DNA from: Amia ocellicauda
Lineage: Eukaryota; Chordata; Actinopteri; Amiiformes; Amiidae
DNA length: 64,000 nucleotides
Direction: 5' to 3'
Assembly: GCF_036373705.1 (NCBI RefSeq)
Contig: NC_089864.1
Span: forward strand, 7,276,001-7,340,000
Both the position numbers and the translations under genes were made by a program. The notes below the pieces were generated by a model, which had not been told where the DNA came from, searched no databases, and worked only from the letters and a program-made list of their open reading frames with translations. Shown in pieces: positions 26,161-38,069 of this stretch (positions within the stretch are counted from its first letter, which is position 1; each line of letters opens with the position of its first letter).

Positions 26161-26477
26161 CAGTGGTTTCCAATCCTGCTCCTGGAACACCTCCTGCCCT
26201 GCTGGTTTTTGTTGCAACCGAGCTCTCAATTACTTAATTGAACCCTTAAATGAACTAATAATTTCCTAAATCAGAGCCTCTTAATTATTGAAAACAGCGG
26301 GTGTTTTTAGTTAAGTATAGAATTGTATAAAGAACAAACTATTTTAATACACAATTTAAAAAGTCGAATCTAAGCAAAGTGTTACTTCAATTCCAGTTCA
26401 ATTAAGTAATTAAGAGTTGGTTGGAACAAAAACCAGCAGGGTAGGAGATGTTCCAGGAGCAGGATTGGAAACCCCTG
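26161..26477. mobile_element. hAT-like MITE with about 80-bp inverted repeats
   Basis: Left arm starts CAGTGGTTTCCAATCCTGCT; the reverse complement of the right arm starts CAGGGGTTTCCAATCCTGCT and continues to match for about 80 bp. Flanks CTATATAA (26153-26160) and CTATATAG (26478-26485) are an 8-bp target duplication with one mismatch. No coding capacity. The 8-bp duplication suggests mobilisation by a hAT transposase. Confidence 0.8.
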
Positions 26478-26485
26478 CTATATAG

Positions 26486-29400
26486 CATGCAGTTCTTTTC
26501 CATGCATCTTTGCTAAATAATTGCTTCTCTTTTTCGGTGCTATGCATGACAGACACACTTGTTGAATCCCCTCACACTCGAATGCTTGCTTGCTCGCTCG
26601 TAACTGTCTAGTTTGGAAACAGTAGCTTCTAACATAGTGGAGATTTGTGTTTTTGAGGTATTCTCGAAGGAATGCAACCTTTGAGAGTGGAGTTTTCTTG
26701 TGTTATTGTTTCTCTACCTGAAAGATAAACAATGCACTGCAGGTAGGCAGCGCTGAGTGCCGGAGTGTTGGACAGCTGCCACGGAACATACGGTGTATAA
26801 ATTAGAACCCCAGCCGTGCGGCGCCGCGATCAAACACCCCGAGGCCGTCGAACAACAAGCCATGACTGACAAGGTGAGAGGCTTTGAACAAATCAGTGGA
26901 CTCCACATACGATAGCTCTCTGACATCCAATTTGGTGGAGACAAAGTTGTTAACTACTACAAGACCTGTCCGTGTGAACTCTACAGAACACAAGCACCAA
27001 GCGATGAAGTCTGTCCCATTCCTATAATGTCTGTAATTACAATAAGGATACATAACACAACACAAACACATTCCCAATCCTGCAAAACCATTGTAATGTA
27101 ATGGCATAACAGTTATAGACTGGTTACAACACTCTGTTAGGATTGGGGTTTAGGTATAGGTTAATTAAGGGGGGTTATTACTATATTATAACCTGTTGTA
27201 AACACAATGAAACCAAAAAGGTTTTTAAAATGTGGTTCTGTACTGTTATTTATGCATTAAAAAGGTGATGCACATGGGGTATCAAATAACGTGTGGCTAT
27301 ATTAACTGACTGCTTACAGGTTAAAGGCATTTATTATTTAAAACTTACTTAGAACTGGATTAAATACAACTTTGACTCACCCACGAATAGATAGCTACAA
27401 ACATGTACTTAATAGTGCTTATATTTATGGAGAGAAGAAAGAAGCATCTGACAAAAAAGTCTGCCACCGGGTACAAGTGTATATTTTTCTGTTAGCGGAA
27501 AGAGGGGAGATCAAAGATATAACAAACCGTAGGTTAGTGCACATTTGAAATGCAACTTGTTTAGAATGATAGCTCTACATACCATTTATATAAGCTCAAA
27601 ACTATAAACACAGCCCGCCGTGGCTTGCATACTGAACAAGACTTTCTGCCTGCATGTGGCTGTGAGTCCTTTTCTGAATATAAAATAACCATGCGAAAGT
27701 ATGTAAAGCAAAATGCCTTTATTTAGAAACTGGCCATAATTAATGATCTCTCACTTCAAAGTCTTGCCAGACTAGTCGGTTTTCCCTGGTTCTCTTAGTA
27801 AGGCACTTACTTCTGAAAGTATATATTTTTAATCTAATTAGGTACTAATGAGGGTCGTTTTCAGCGGATAGACTGAACTGGATTGGGAAACTTTTGTAAA
27901 TATACAAATAGGTTTGCAAGGTTAGCAGCCTCTTCATGGGTCAATTGTTTGCAGGTGAAATACCGTTGGTACATTTTAGGTAGATTATGTCAAATACACT
28001 GCATTACTTCAGACTGATTTTGTTTTTCCCTCTTTTTATATCTTGGATGTATAAACATTGTAGAAATGTTGCATAATTAATATCACACAGGCCAAGTTTG
28101 TGTTCGGTAGAAACCTCGGGAGCTTCAGACAACACCATGAAGGTTGAGTGGATTGGCAAATTGGCCTTTATTGGTGAGGACAAGGCTACTGGACCCCAAC
28201 ACTAGGTGGACTGGCCAGGGGCCGCGATGATGGGGGAGGATTGAGGGAAGTGGGGAAGGACAATTGTGTGTGGAGAAATGCAAAGCAAAAAGCATTGGGA
28301 AGGGGAGTTTGTTTTTATTTTTGCTCAGGCATGTGTGTAGTCCGGGACACATCTGGGGGCTGTCATCTCTCTCGAATTTTGTTTAAAACTCCATTATGCA
28401 AAAAGGCACTCAAAATTATCAGGGATTGAAATTAAAAAAACAGAAAATGACTTTCTCTAATGCTGCAGGATGGGATGGTAGCTCCAGAAGCGATACAAGT
28501 CAAGCTCAGTCTGAGACAAAGGACTAGGATTTATTGATCCCCCTTTGGATTTAAAGTGTGGTAGAAATGTGTGATTCATATATTTTGTTCTTATGCCAAG
28601 TTTGCCCCTTTTCTGTATTTTTTAATATAGTTTAGTAATACATGTATTTCTTATGTAGAAAATGTGTTGTAGAAATTAATCTCACACACATTTCCAACCT
28701 ATAAAAAGAATAAATGTCTGTATAAATGCAAACATATTGATATTGGCAGGGTGATTGCTTGATTATGGGTATGTTTTCAGCCAAATATTACACACAGATT
28801 GGGCAGAGTGAATATAAATATGCTTAGGTAACTGAGTTCTGTTTATTCTAACATTCTGTATAGGGTCCTCCTATACTGTAGAGCGAATGTCCTTTTCCCT
28901 TATTTATTTTCTTCAACTTCTCAGAGGTCAGGTCTGGACTGGCTTGGAAAGAAATGCTTTACTGTGAAATTTGATAACACACTGAAAGGTAAAGAGAAAA
29001 CAACCACAGCTCATTAATATTAATACATCTATTTTTAAAAACTGGAGAATAGGATACATCTCCGACACAGAATGATGTGAAAATGACTCGGCAGAGGCCT
29101 TGGCTTGCTTATTGTATTAATCTTAACACCACATCAACAAAAAAAAACTGCAGAGCAATGATTAATACAACAAATGCATTAGCTTATCAGTCAAATCCTT
29201 CCCCTGGACAAGAGACGCCTCTCACTGTGCAGCACCGCCATCTGCTGGAGCGAAGACCCCGAGCTCAGCTGTGCTCTTCTCAAGTTCTTTTGAAAGTCGC
29301 TACACTTGACAGACGGAGAACATCTGGAGAAGGAAGACTGATTATGCAGTACCAAGGGCCGTGCTCATTTTTGAGTACCTGCTATCATGCATCCATTTTA

Positions 29401-31584
29401 TCCAAGAGATAAAAGCCGGATGGAAATTGATTCATGTTTCCCTGGCTCTTGCCACAGTCAGAGCGCTCTCTTTGTTCCAGCAGAACTCGCAGCCGAAAGC
29501 CAGCCCTCAAAACAAGGCGCCACTGACTGAGGGGGGAAAGTCAGCAGCTTCCCTGAGTGAAAACACTTGACATGAGTTGACTTACCCCGAGAGAACTCGG
29601 CACAAAGCGAGCTGATCTCCATCGCCTTCTTCAGATGCCCTGCAGTGTAACGAAACCTAAATCTGCCTGCAGTCCTAGATGTCACCTACAAGGCCCGGAG
29701 ACATTCGTGGAGACATTTTAAGGACCTGAGCTGTCTGTCAGGTTTTTCAGTCCGAAACCCTCAAGCTATCAGTCAAGCCATTCCCAAGCATATGTAAAAG
29801 AATGCTTACCTTACCAAAACCTAATTATAAAATATCTCCTGGTAAAAAGGGCCAATTATTGGGATTTAACAAATGCCTTTTAGATAAACTTACAGGAGGA
29901 AAATATCAAATTTTAACAAAGTAAACATGAACAGAACAGGCCTATATTGTCCTTTATAAATACATTGATTCAATTAATCGCATACAGCAGACAAGGATCC
30001 CTCAAAAATACTATTCTACAGCTCTTTTAATGGAGGTTAAAAGTAATGTTTGCAAGGAGGACAACCCCCCAGTCCTGCATCACTCTTTCTCCAAGCACTA
30101 CCAATCAGCTACACCCTCACGTACACCTACTATCACAAATACCACGTAACAAGCTTCCTTTCCCCTGTGTCAGTGGCACAATGGTACAATTGTGTGTAGA
30201 TAGATACATAGGTAGATAGATATGTGTGTGTGTTATTATGTTATAATACAATGGGTTATTTTCTGTGCCAAACCGTTCTACATCTTCATAATTAATTACA
30301 AAAAAAAATGTCGCGCTATATTGCGTTTGATATGTCAGAATATCCTCGAGGCCTGCTGGGGCTGCGAAGTAGAAGCAAAACGGGTTCTTGTTTATAAAAA
30401 TCCTGTTAACTTAACAATATCCACAGTGCTCCTGCCGAACACATTGACATTAATGAGGAAAGTTTTCTTTGTGAATACTTGTTAACTCTATCTTAATCCT
30501 CTACAGATTTTTATATTTGTATTTAAGAAGCTAATCATCAATCAGAGTGATGTGTTCAAATCCCTTAAAGCCTATTCTGCTAATTTACTGCTATCACATG
30601 ATTAATGCTCGCTACTTCCATCTTTCAAAACCCCAGGAACGAATGGAGAGTTCTTCTTCTTGCCTGTCCTAAGACCCATAGGGGATTTATCAGGGTTTCC
30701 ATTAATTTCCATTCTCTACTGAAACAAAACATCTTGTTTAACACATTAACCTTTTTTACGTTTCACTGTATTTTAGCTAGTTGGTTGGTTAATTAATGTA
30801 TTAATTGAACTCTGAATTGCATTATCCAATTATCCAATTTACTTTTAATTGTGCAGTCAGTGTGTGTGTGTGTGTGTGTGAAAATATATGTTCTATAACA
30901 TCTGGTTACAGATATATAGTTTTGCAAGGTAAGAAAACAGCAATTTCAATATGAAGTAAGTAGATGTTTACTGCAATTAGAGAAGGCTTGTCTTGTTGAT
31001 GTGTTTCAATATATAAAATGCCTAACTGGGAGATGAATATTTACATAGTTACAGCAGTTGTGCTCTCATTATTTAAGCAGGCATAGTATTGGAGGAGATT
31101 GAGAGGTTTTATGGGAAAGATGGGATTTGTCAATATGTTAAGGGCCTCTTGTTCTTCTAGAGGAGTGGCAGAATTGTAGCATCAACAGAGAGAGCGCATC
31201 CATTTGAAAGAGAACCACATTCCCCAGCAGATGCCCAAAAAGGCACTCGACTTCACCGACAAGTGCTGCCCAAACAAGTCCAGCACAGTGGGATGGCATT
31301 GGATACGGACAGTTACACCAACGAATGCATGGAGAAGTGCATCGGGAAGTCATAAGCACTGATTGATTATGTGTAGGACTAGGAGGGGACGGGATCAATG
31401 TGTGCTTTGGAGGTGGGGGAGAAAAAACATGCCAAAATAGCGCAGTTAACCTCTGATTACAAAACAGATTCAACAAACCTAAAACAGTGATTCTACTATT
31501 GGGAGAATCACCCCCTTGATAAAGACCAGCACATACTAAATCTTGAAGTCAAAATCAAACTGGCAGAAGTGTAGAATTGAGAAC
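26486..31584. other. Gene-free stretch
   Basis: No exon recognised; a GT repeat lies near 30861-30880. One CTCF-like motif (29234-29248) is listed separately. Open frames of 75-111 codons (for example 29077-29412) lack recognisable domains. Confidence 0.5.
29234..29248 (-). promoter_or_regulatory. CTCF-like motif
   Basis: ACCGCCATCTGCTGG fits the reverse-strand CTCF core consensus RSYGCCMYCTRSTGG at all 15 positions. Motif match only; occupancy is unknown. Confidence 0.45.
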
Positions 31585-32127
31585 AAGGGCAGTGATGTTC
31601 AGACTGTACAATGCACTAGTTAGAGCTCATCTGGATACTGTGGACAGTTCTGGGCTCCACACTTCAAGAAAGATATCGCTGCTCTAGAGGCAGTTCAGAG
31701 GAGAGCAACCAGACTTATTCCAGGTCTGAAGGGAATGTCCTACTGAGAGACTGAGGGAACTGAACCTTTTCACCCTGGAACAGAGGAGACTACGTGGGGA
31801 CTTGATTCAAGTCTTCAAAATCATGAAAGGCATCGACCACATCAAACCAGAGGAGCTTTTCCAGATCAGCAGGGACACACGCACCCGGGGACACAAATGG
31901 AAATTGGGCTTCAAGGCTTTCAAGACAGAAAACAGGAGACACTTCTTCACACAGAGAGGCGTCACAATCTGAACAAACTCCCCAGCGATGTGGCTGAAGA
32001 GACAATTTGGGAACATTTAAAAACAGACTGGATAGGATCCTTGATCACTTAGTTATTAATGGACACCAAACGAGCACAATGGGGCGAATGGCCTCCTCTC
32101 GATTGGACACTTTCTTATGTTCTTATT
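31585..32127 (+). mobile_element. CR1/L2-type LINE, 3' tail with ORF2 C-terminus
   Basis: Longer sister of the fragment at 9388-9685. Plus-strand translation in shifting frames gives [51 protein letters not shown] and VFKIMKGIDHIKPEELFQIS. This is the familiar C-terminal end of CR1/L2 reverse transcriptases, followed by the same 3' tail ending TTTCTTATGTTCTTA. 5'-truncated, with frameshifts (for example in [11 protein letters not shown] to FWAPHF) and stops, so inactive. Confidence 0.85.
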
Positions 32128-35100
32128 TGTGGATGAAGAGTTATGATACCACAAAACATCTGCATAAGAACTGATATTATGCCATTTTGACTTGCATAGA
32201 CATGTCTGTATATGTATTTTTAAGCATTTGTTTTGCACTTAATCATAAAATAGGGTTTTGCCTGAGTGAGTTTCAATATTTGTGGATTATATTTATGTTT
32301 ACGCATTTGCCTTTCAGTTACTCATCAACTAAAACACAATGAGTGACGAATACAAATATCCTTGCATTGTATTTTTGTAAATGTTAACGTTATTAATTTG
32401 AATAGGAGGTATTCGACATACTGACAACCGTTGCTTATTAGGTAACAGTTGACTACTAGATAAATACAGCAGTGTTTGACACGCAATCCTCTTGGAATAA
32501 ATCCTTAATATACGCATACACTTCATTTTCTACCTAGAGAAATCCAAACTAAATTAGCCAACAAAAATGCGGACGGGGGAGCATAATTTTGGCACCACAC
32601 AAAATACGTGATCTCACAACAGATGAGCCATAGATGACATTCGGTGGCACAATTGCCATATTCATGAGTTCCGGTAAAGGGTTGTTTTTAAAGGTTAAGA
32701 GTATATTTCTCCAGCACTTGACAATGTATATCGGCCCTTCTTCCATGTCATTGAAATCCCCTTCAGTGAATGACATTTCCTCAGAATTCAGGTAATGCTT
32801 TTATGTACAGAATAATGCATGCAGCCGCCACATTTGTCACCCGGGCTCACCTGCTGACTTTTATCAAGCAATTTCACAGGAAATGCCAGTTGAAGGAAAG
32901 CACAATTGAGAATTCAGCTAATTAGGGTGCCTCAGTCAAAGTTATTTGATGAAACTGATCTGAGAGATTGATCTTCATGCTTCACTTGCTTTCCAACTGT
33001 GCCTTGTGTTTACTTCCCCAGGCAATTATCATCTGATTGAGGTGGAAGACAACTGTGAAAAGTTGATTCTTTGTTGCATATTTTGAAGGCGCACAACTAT
33101 GGAGATTTTACGGCTGCTAAACTTCTCCCAAATTACGGGATGAATACTAAAACTGGTAACTTTAACAAAGATGGCGGCAGAAGTTTTACAAAATCATTAC
33201 AAAACCTGTATTATAATTTAGTATTATTCAAAGTTCATTACATTCGAATCACTCCAATACTTATTTTAAAATAGAATTGATATAGCTGTATTTGAAATAG
33301 AAAACGGGGTTTGCTTTCAAATATTACCATGTTTGGTTGTTTTTATTTTAAATAATAAATATTATGGTTATACTATTTATTTAATTTACATTGTATTTAT
33401 TTTCAGTTTGTATTTTTATGGCTTTTTCCGATCAAAGTGACACAATACAATCTCTGCTTATTTTATATCCAATCAAGCAATGCATTCCAGCAGATTGTAT
33501 AATTACAGTCAGGAAGGTGCTAACAATGAACAAACTGCTAGTACTTAAGGCTGATTTACACATGCACAAGTTTGGCCCGGTGAGAGAAGCAATAAAGAAA
33601 TTTAAACATTTAAAAAAAGAGCTAAGGAAATGGTATATCTTCGTGAGTGAGCTTGGCAAGGCACAGTGTTGTGAAGAGGTAAGTGTGGAAATGCAGGGGA
33701 GGCTTTTTGCTTTGATTTTCGTCTTCCATGTTGCTTCGCTTCCCTAAGTCATTCATATTTAAATGTCTATTCTCTTGCCGATAAGAGCGCTGGAATGAAG
33801 GCTCTTTGCCGGAGGTGCTTCCACAGATGTGGGATCTTGTCTAGTCAACACAGAAGATTTAATTTCATTATTTTAATGAAACAAGTAACAATGAAATGTG
33901 TTGCTTTCAGTAAACTCATCCTTCATTCTTTACAACAGAATGATAAGGAAATAATAATGCCAAGCTTTGGATGTGGGATTTAGTTGTTTCTCTTCGAAGC
34001 CAACTTGGACAGCTTTTTTTAAATGTGTCTTAATTTATTCTGCTAGACATCCTATCTAATATGACTGACTGACTCGTGTTGAGCAATTAACCTCAGTCAG
34101 GTAACCGTCCGATCTGAGGAGGAACTCTAGACGATGGTAGGAATTGTAACTAACTTGCAACTGGAACTCTATGATTTCCTTTCAAGTTTTCCTGTATGTT
34201 TTCCATTTTCTCACAGCATGGACAGGTGGATTCTGCACTTCTAGGCTGTATGAGAAGAAGGTGCTCAGTGTCAATCTGTACAGACTGCTCTGCAATCGGT
34301 TGTGGACCACAGGCTACGGGATGGTGAAGCAACAAGACATGATCACTGAACTCTGCAATGAATCTTGGCTTTGCTAAGAAAGCAGGATTGTGAACACAAA
34401 CAGCCTCCACTAAAAAAAGACATACAGATCAAATTTCTTACTGTGTTCTCTGTGTTTTAACATAGTATTCCACAACTATGGTTAACAAAATAAATTATTA
34501 CTATAAACAAACATACAGGTATATTTAAAGTAAGTGTCAACCTCTTGTATCTCCCCAAGGTTTACCAAAAACATGTGCCATGTATGTTAACATAATATTA
34601 ACATTAAGTGGGTTACATTGTAGGGTATATACAGAAAAGTATGGTAAAGTAAGATAAGAAAAAAAAAAAAAAACATTCCCAGTGTCGCATCTTGTAAATT
34701 AACACTCAGTAACCACCTAATATGAAACTAGACAGAAGAAAATATACTTGAGATTAAGGTTAAGACCATAAAATGCTTTTTTCTTTTTAATTTCATAGAG
34801 CAAAAACATCTCCTTTGAAAATAAGAAAGAAGTATGTCAAGGTAAGTCAACAAAAGAGGAAACACTCATTATTTGTTTCATGAGACAAAGGTATAGGAGC
34901 ACGATGATGAATGATAAAAGGGACAAGTATATTGGCAGAAGAAGGGAAAATGATTGAAGTATATTCTCTAGGGGAAAATAAATACTTTACTGGAACTGTA
35001 CCCTACACTTACAGTTAGGGACCTGATGAAATATGGTCAGATATGAATATATTAGTGGTTTGAATTAGAAAATGTTAAACCACAACATAAATAAATAAAA

Positions 35101-35928
35101 TGTTGGATAAACTTTGGGTATAAAATTACTTAATCTGACAGGTTAGTGGTGAGTGAGTGAAGAAAATATTTTGCTGCAGAAATTCATTTTCAAAGTTAAA
35201 AACCGTCAAACTCTCTACACCAGTTAATTAACTGTTAATTTCTCTCTGCTCTCTTATTAAGAGAAAACTTTTCATTGCCTAGAAAATGTAATATTTTTTG
35301 AAAGAGTAGAATATAAATGACCCCTTTTCGAGACTAAATTAGGTAACTACTGCAATATGTCTTTTGCATTTTATTTAAAAAATAACTAGAAACAATACAA
35401 TTAAAATGACCTTGTTTCATGATTAACAATATTTCTAAGTGTGATATAAAATCCAGGAAAATCAGGTCCTAATATATATAAATATATTAATGTCAATGGA
35501 GCCTAAAGGACAAAAGACTGATCAACCAATTATTCATTTATCAAACTCTTCCTAGAGAAATATATTTTGACCCTTTCAATATATGTACCTTGCTTCTACT
35601 GCATGTATAACAGCATTATCAAAAAGCATTTCTAATAAATATGTAACTTTAATCTTTAAATATAAATTAGCCCTTTTCAGTCATGGCTCTCTTAATATGG
35701 GTCAAAATAATGAGTTGAGTTAAACCAGGTTCCAGGATTATATGCATCTACATGTAGTTGAACATATTCCAACCCTTCATTTTGAATGGTATGTTGTGAT
35801 TTGATTTAAAAATGACTCAATTATAACTTTAGAGATGGTTGGAAAGTGATTCAGCCTCTGGAGAGAACTGGGCATGCAACCGTAATAGTCAGGTTCTGCT
35901 CCCGGGTGTTGTTAACAGTGCAACACTG

Positions 35929-35943
35929 CCCCCAGGGGGCGGC
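35929..35943 (+). promoter_or_regulatory. CTCF-like motif
   Basis: CCCCCAGGGGGCGGC fits CCASYAGRKGGCRSY at 14 of 15 positions, in a small GC-rich patch within AT-rich DNA about 2 kb beyond the brd1 stop codon. It points the opposite way to the motif at 29234. Confidence 0.45.
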
Positions 35944-36480
35944 GCGTCACTCCAGCACAACGGCACTTCTAGGTCAGTTACAGAACAGGTGGATGTAAAA
36001 TCAAAGCATTTTTATTTTACTTTTGTGAATGACTTTGTGGTACATGGTTTCTTTCTCCAAACTGGTATATTTTATAAAGAAAACAGTTTGAGAAGAAAAG
36101 AAAAACCATAAAAAAAATTATAATAATTTCCCAAGATTAAAGTGACATGAAACACCGAATTAAGAGGGACAAAAACATGGTGCTCAGCGGCTCCCTTGAC
36201 TGTAAAATATGATCCCCTCACGTGGGAAAGATATAGAAGCCTGCAGATTTATACATAATAGGCTGGACTTCTGTGGTGGAATATTAGACTCCGCCCACAT
36301 AGAACCCTCAGCAGCAGAGCTTCTGGAATGTTTTTTTTATTGGTCCGTTTTTTTTACTTCATAACATCCATGTTCATAATAAATCCACTTTAAACTACAC
36401 TTCAATAGGGTACGAGTAAAGCTGGAGGCTTCTGTATATTTAAAGGAGTGTATTACTTACAGATCACAGATCATATACAT

Positions 36481-36531
36481 ACAACTCTGGAAAATCAATG
36501 TTAAGTGGTCTCAATTGTTTCCAGAGCGGTA
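36481..36531. repeat. Mini inverted repeat, likely deletion derivative of a DNA transposon
   Basis: ACAACTCTGGAAAA opens and TTTCCAGAGCGGT closes a 51-bp unit. The ACAACTCTGGAAAA end recurs in fish DNA-transposon termini from memory, so this looks like two ends joined after loss of the interior. Confidence 0.4.
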
Positions 36532-36646
36532 TATAGAGGATGTAGAAGTACCCAGACAAAACAAAAGGGGGTGGGGAGGATGGTGGAGAACAGGAGAAAC
36601 TTAAAGAATCTAGTCTTTAAAAGATTTTTTTTTTTATTATTTTCAA

Positions 36647-36649
<3 letters not shown>

Positions 36650-36684
<35 letters not shown>
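36650..36684. repeat. Poly-A run
   Basis: 35 consecutive A residues on the plus strand. Confidence 0.97.
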
Positions 36685-36690
<6 letters not shown>

Positions 36691-36989
36691 AACTGGAAAC
36701 CCACCCATATCTTCACCTAATGCTTTTCTTGTCCCCAAATAAAATAAAATAAAATAAATCATACTAAAATCTATGTACATAACACATACCATACAAAATG
36801 TATTCAAAAAGTCTATAGCTACCCAGGTTCCTAAATAAATGAACAAATATCACAAACTCTACAGCTCAACTGTCAAAATTACAGGATATGAAAATCTGAT
36901 TACAGTAATTTATACACAAAACCCCAGTATTTCACCTAAACTAGTTTCTAAATGTGCCTACAAACATTATACCACTTTCAATGTCTCAG

Positions 36990-37885
36990 TTTGTATATAA
37001 AGTAATGCATATACTTTCACAATAAATAAAAACAATCAGGCACATCTTCAAAAGTTCAAACACAGGTCCCAGTAACAGACAAAAAATATATAAAAAAATA
37101 AAAGGCAATACAGTTCATGAAATACATTACACGCTATACAGACAGAAATAAAAATAAAAAAAGTCTGGGCAGCAAACTTTTTGGTGTCATGAAAATTATG
37201 TACTTCGGGTTTCTCGTATCTACTAAAGCTTTCCCAGTGAAGCATTTCCGTTTTACAGATATATAGATTTATATAAATATATACAAACAAAAAGTAAAAT
37301 TCTCATAAAAACATTCTAATTTATATATATTTATTTAAAAAGGAAAAAAAAAATAATGCCAGGAGGGGAAGCTTATGTAGATAAACTTCAATAACTTAGT
37401 CGATTTAAAAAAAAAAAAAAATGAAATGACGTTGAATACAGTATCTTATAGCCCTATTTCAGTCTTTAACGTAAAACTAGGATTTTACAATGTGTATAGC
37501 ACCAGTAAAGACCAGATGATAGTGCGGCTGTACATTATTTTAAAGTATAAATATTAGGAAAAGCAAGGTACTGTACCAATTTATAAAATAAACCAAAAAA
37601 TCTACAGAATAAGTTAAAGCTTCAGGCATTATACATCTATTTACAAATTTTATTAAATATAGAACTACATTAATATCCAAAAGGTGGAAAGCTCTTTGTA
37701 TCGTGAGTTATGGGCAATGTCTTGATTCAATATGGCAGTGAGCGTTCGAGTGACTCGTCCTTGGCAGAACAGCTTCTGAATCGAGGGAAATCGAGGAATA
37801 TAGACTCTAGCACATTCATCAAGTAACAGCGATCAGCTCGTAAAGCAGAGCAGGCGAGGTGGGCTGGCGGCTGGGGAGCGCCGGC
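36990..37885 (-). other. brd1: brd1 3' untranslated region (approximate)
   Basis: AT-rich sequence directly downstream of the brd1 stop codon on the minus strand. AATAAA signals on the minus strand are present at 37649-37654 and 37330-37335. The true cleavage site cannot be chosen by eye, so the left boundary is a guess. Confidence 0.4.
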
Positions 37886-38069
37886 TCAGTCGACGTCGCT
37901 GAAGTCGCTGGCCGGCTCGCCCTGCACTCGGCTCAGGTGGCTCATGGCGCGCTCGAAGGCGGTCCTCACGGCTTTGCGGACGCTCGAGGTCCGGCCCTCC
38001 ATCATTTTGATCTTGTCGATGGTCTTGTCGATTCCCAGGGGAACCATTTTTGATTTAGGAAGCCATTGC
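37886..38069 (-). CDS. brd1: brd1 last coding exon (exon 13)
   Basis: Encodes the end of the PWWP domain ([14 protein letters not shown]) and the C-terminal tail ending SDFSDVD, with stop TGA at 37886-37888. Acceptor CCCCAG/GC; phase 2 in, completing a split Trp codon. Noticeably GC-rich compared with its AT-rich flanks. Confidence 0.95.

Larger units (their letters stand above)
32128..36990. other. Gene-free stretch up to the brd1 3' end
   Basis: No exon recognised. A 118-codon open frame at 33391-33747 has no recognisable domain. The region holds a CTCF-like motif (35929-35943), a mini inverted repeat (36481-36531) and a 35-base A-run (36650-36684). 32830-33000 is complex and ATTA-containing and could be conserved. 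Confidence 0.5.

Noticed and set aside
33391..33747. 118-codon plus-strand open frame in the desert
   Set aside because: No recognisable domain, no clear splice partners or promoter, AT-rich flanks; probably chance.
2446..36990. Search for TAFA5 (FAM19A5) or other neighbouring-gene exons
   Set aside because: No Cys-rich TAFA-like translation or any other recognisable exon was found; in human the distance to TAFA5 is also large.
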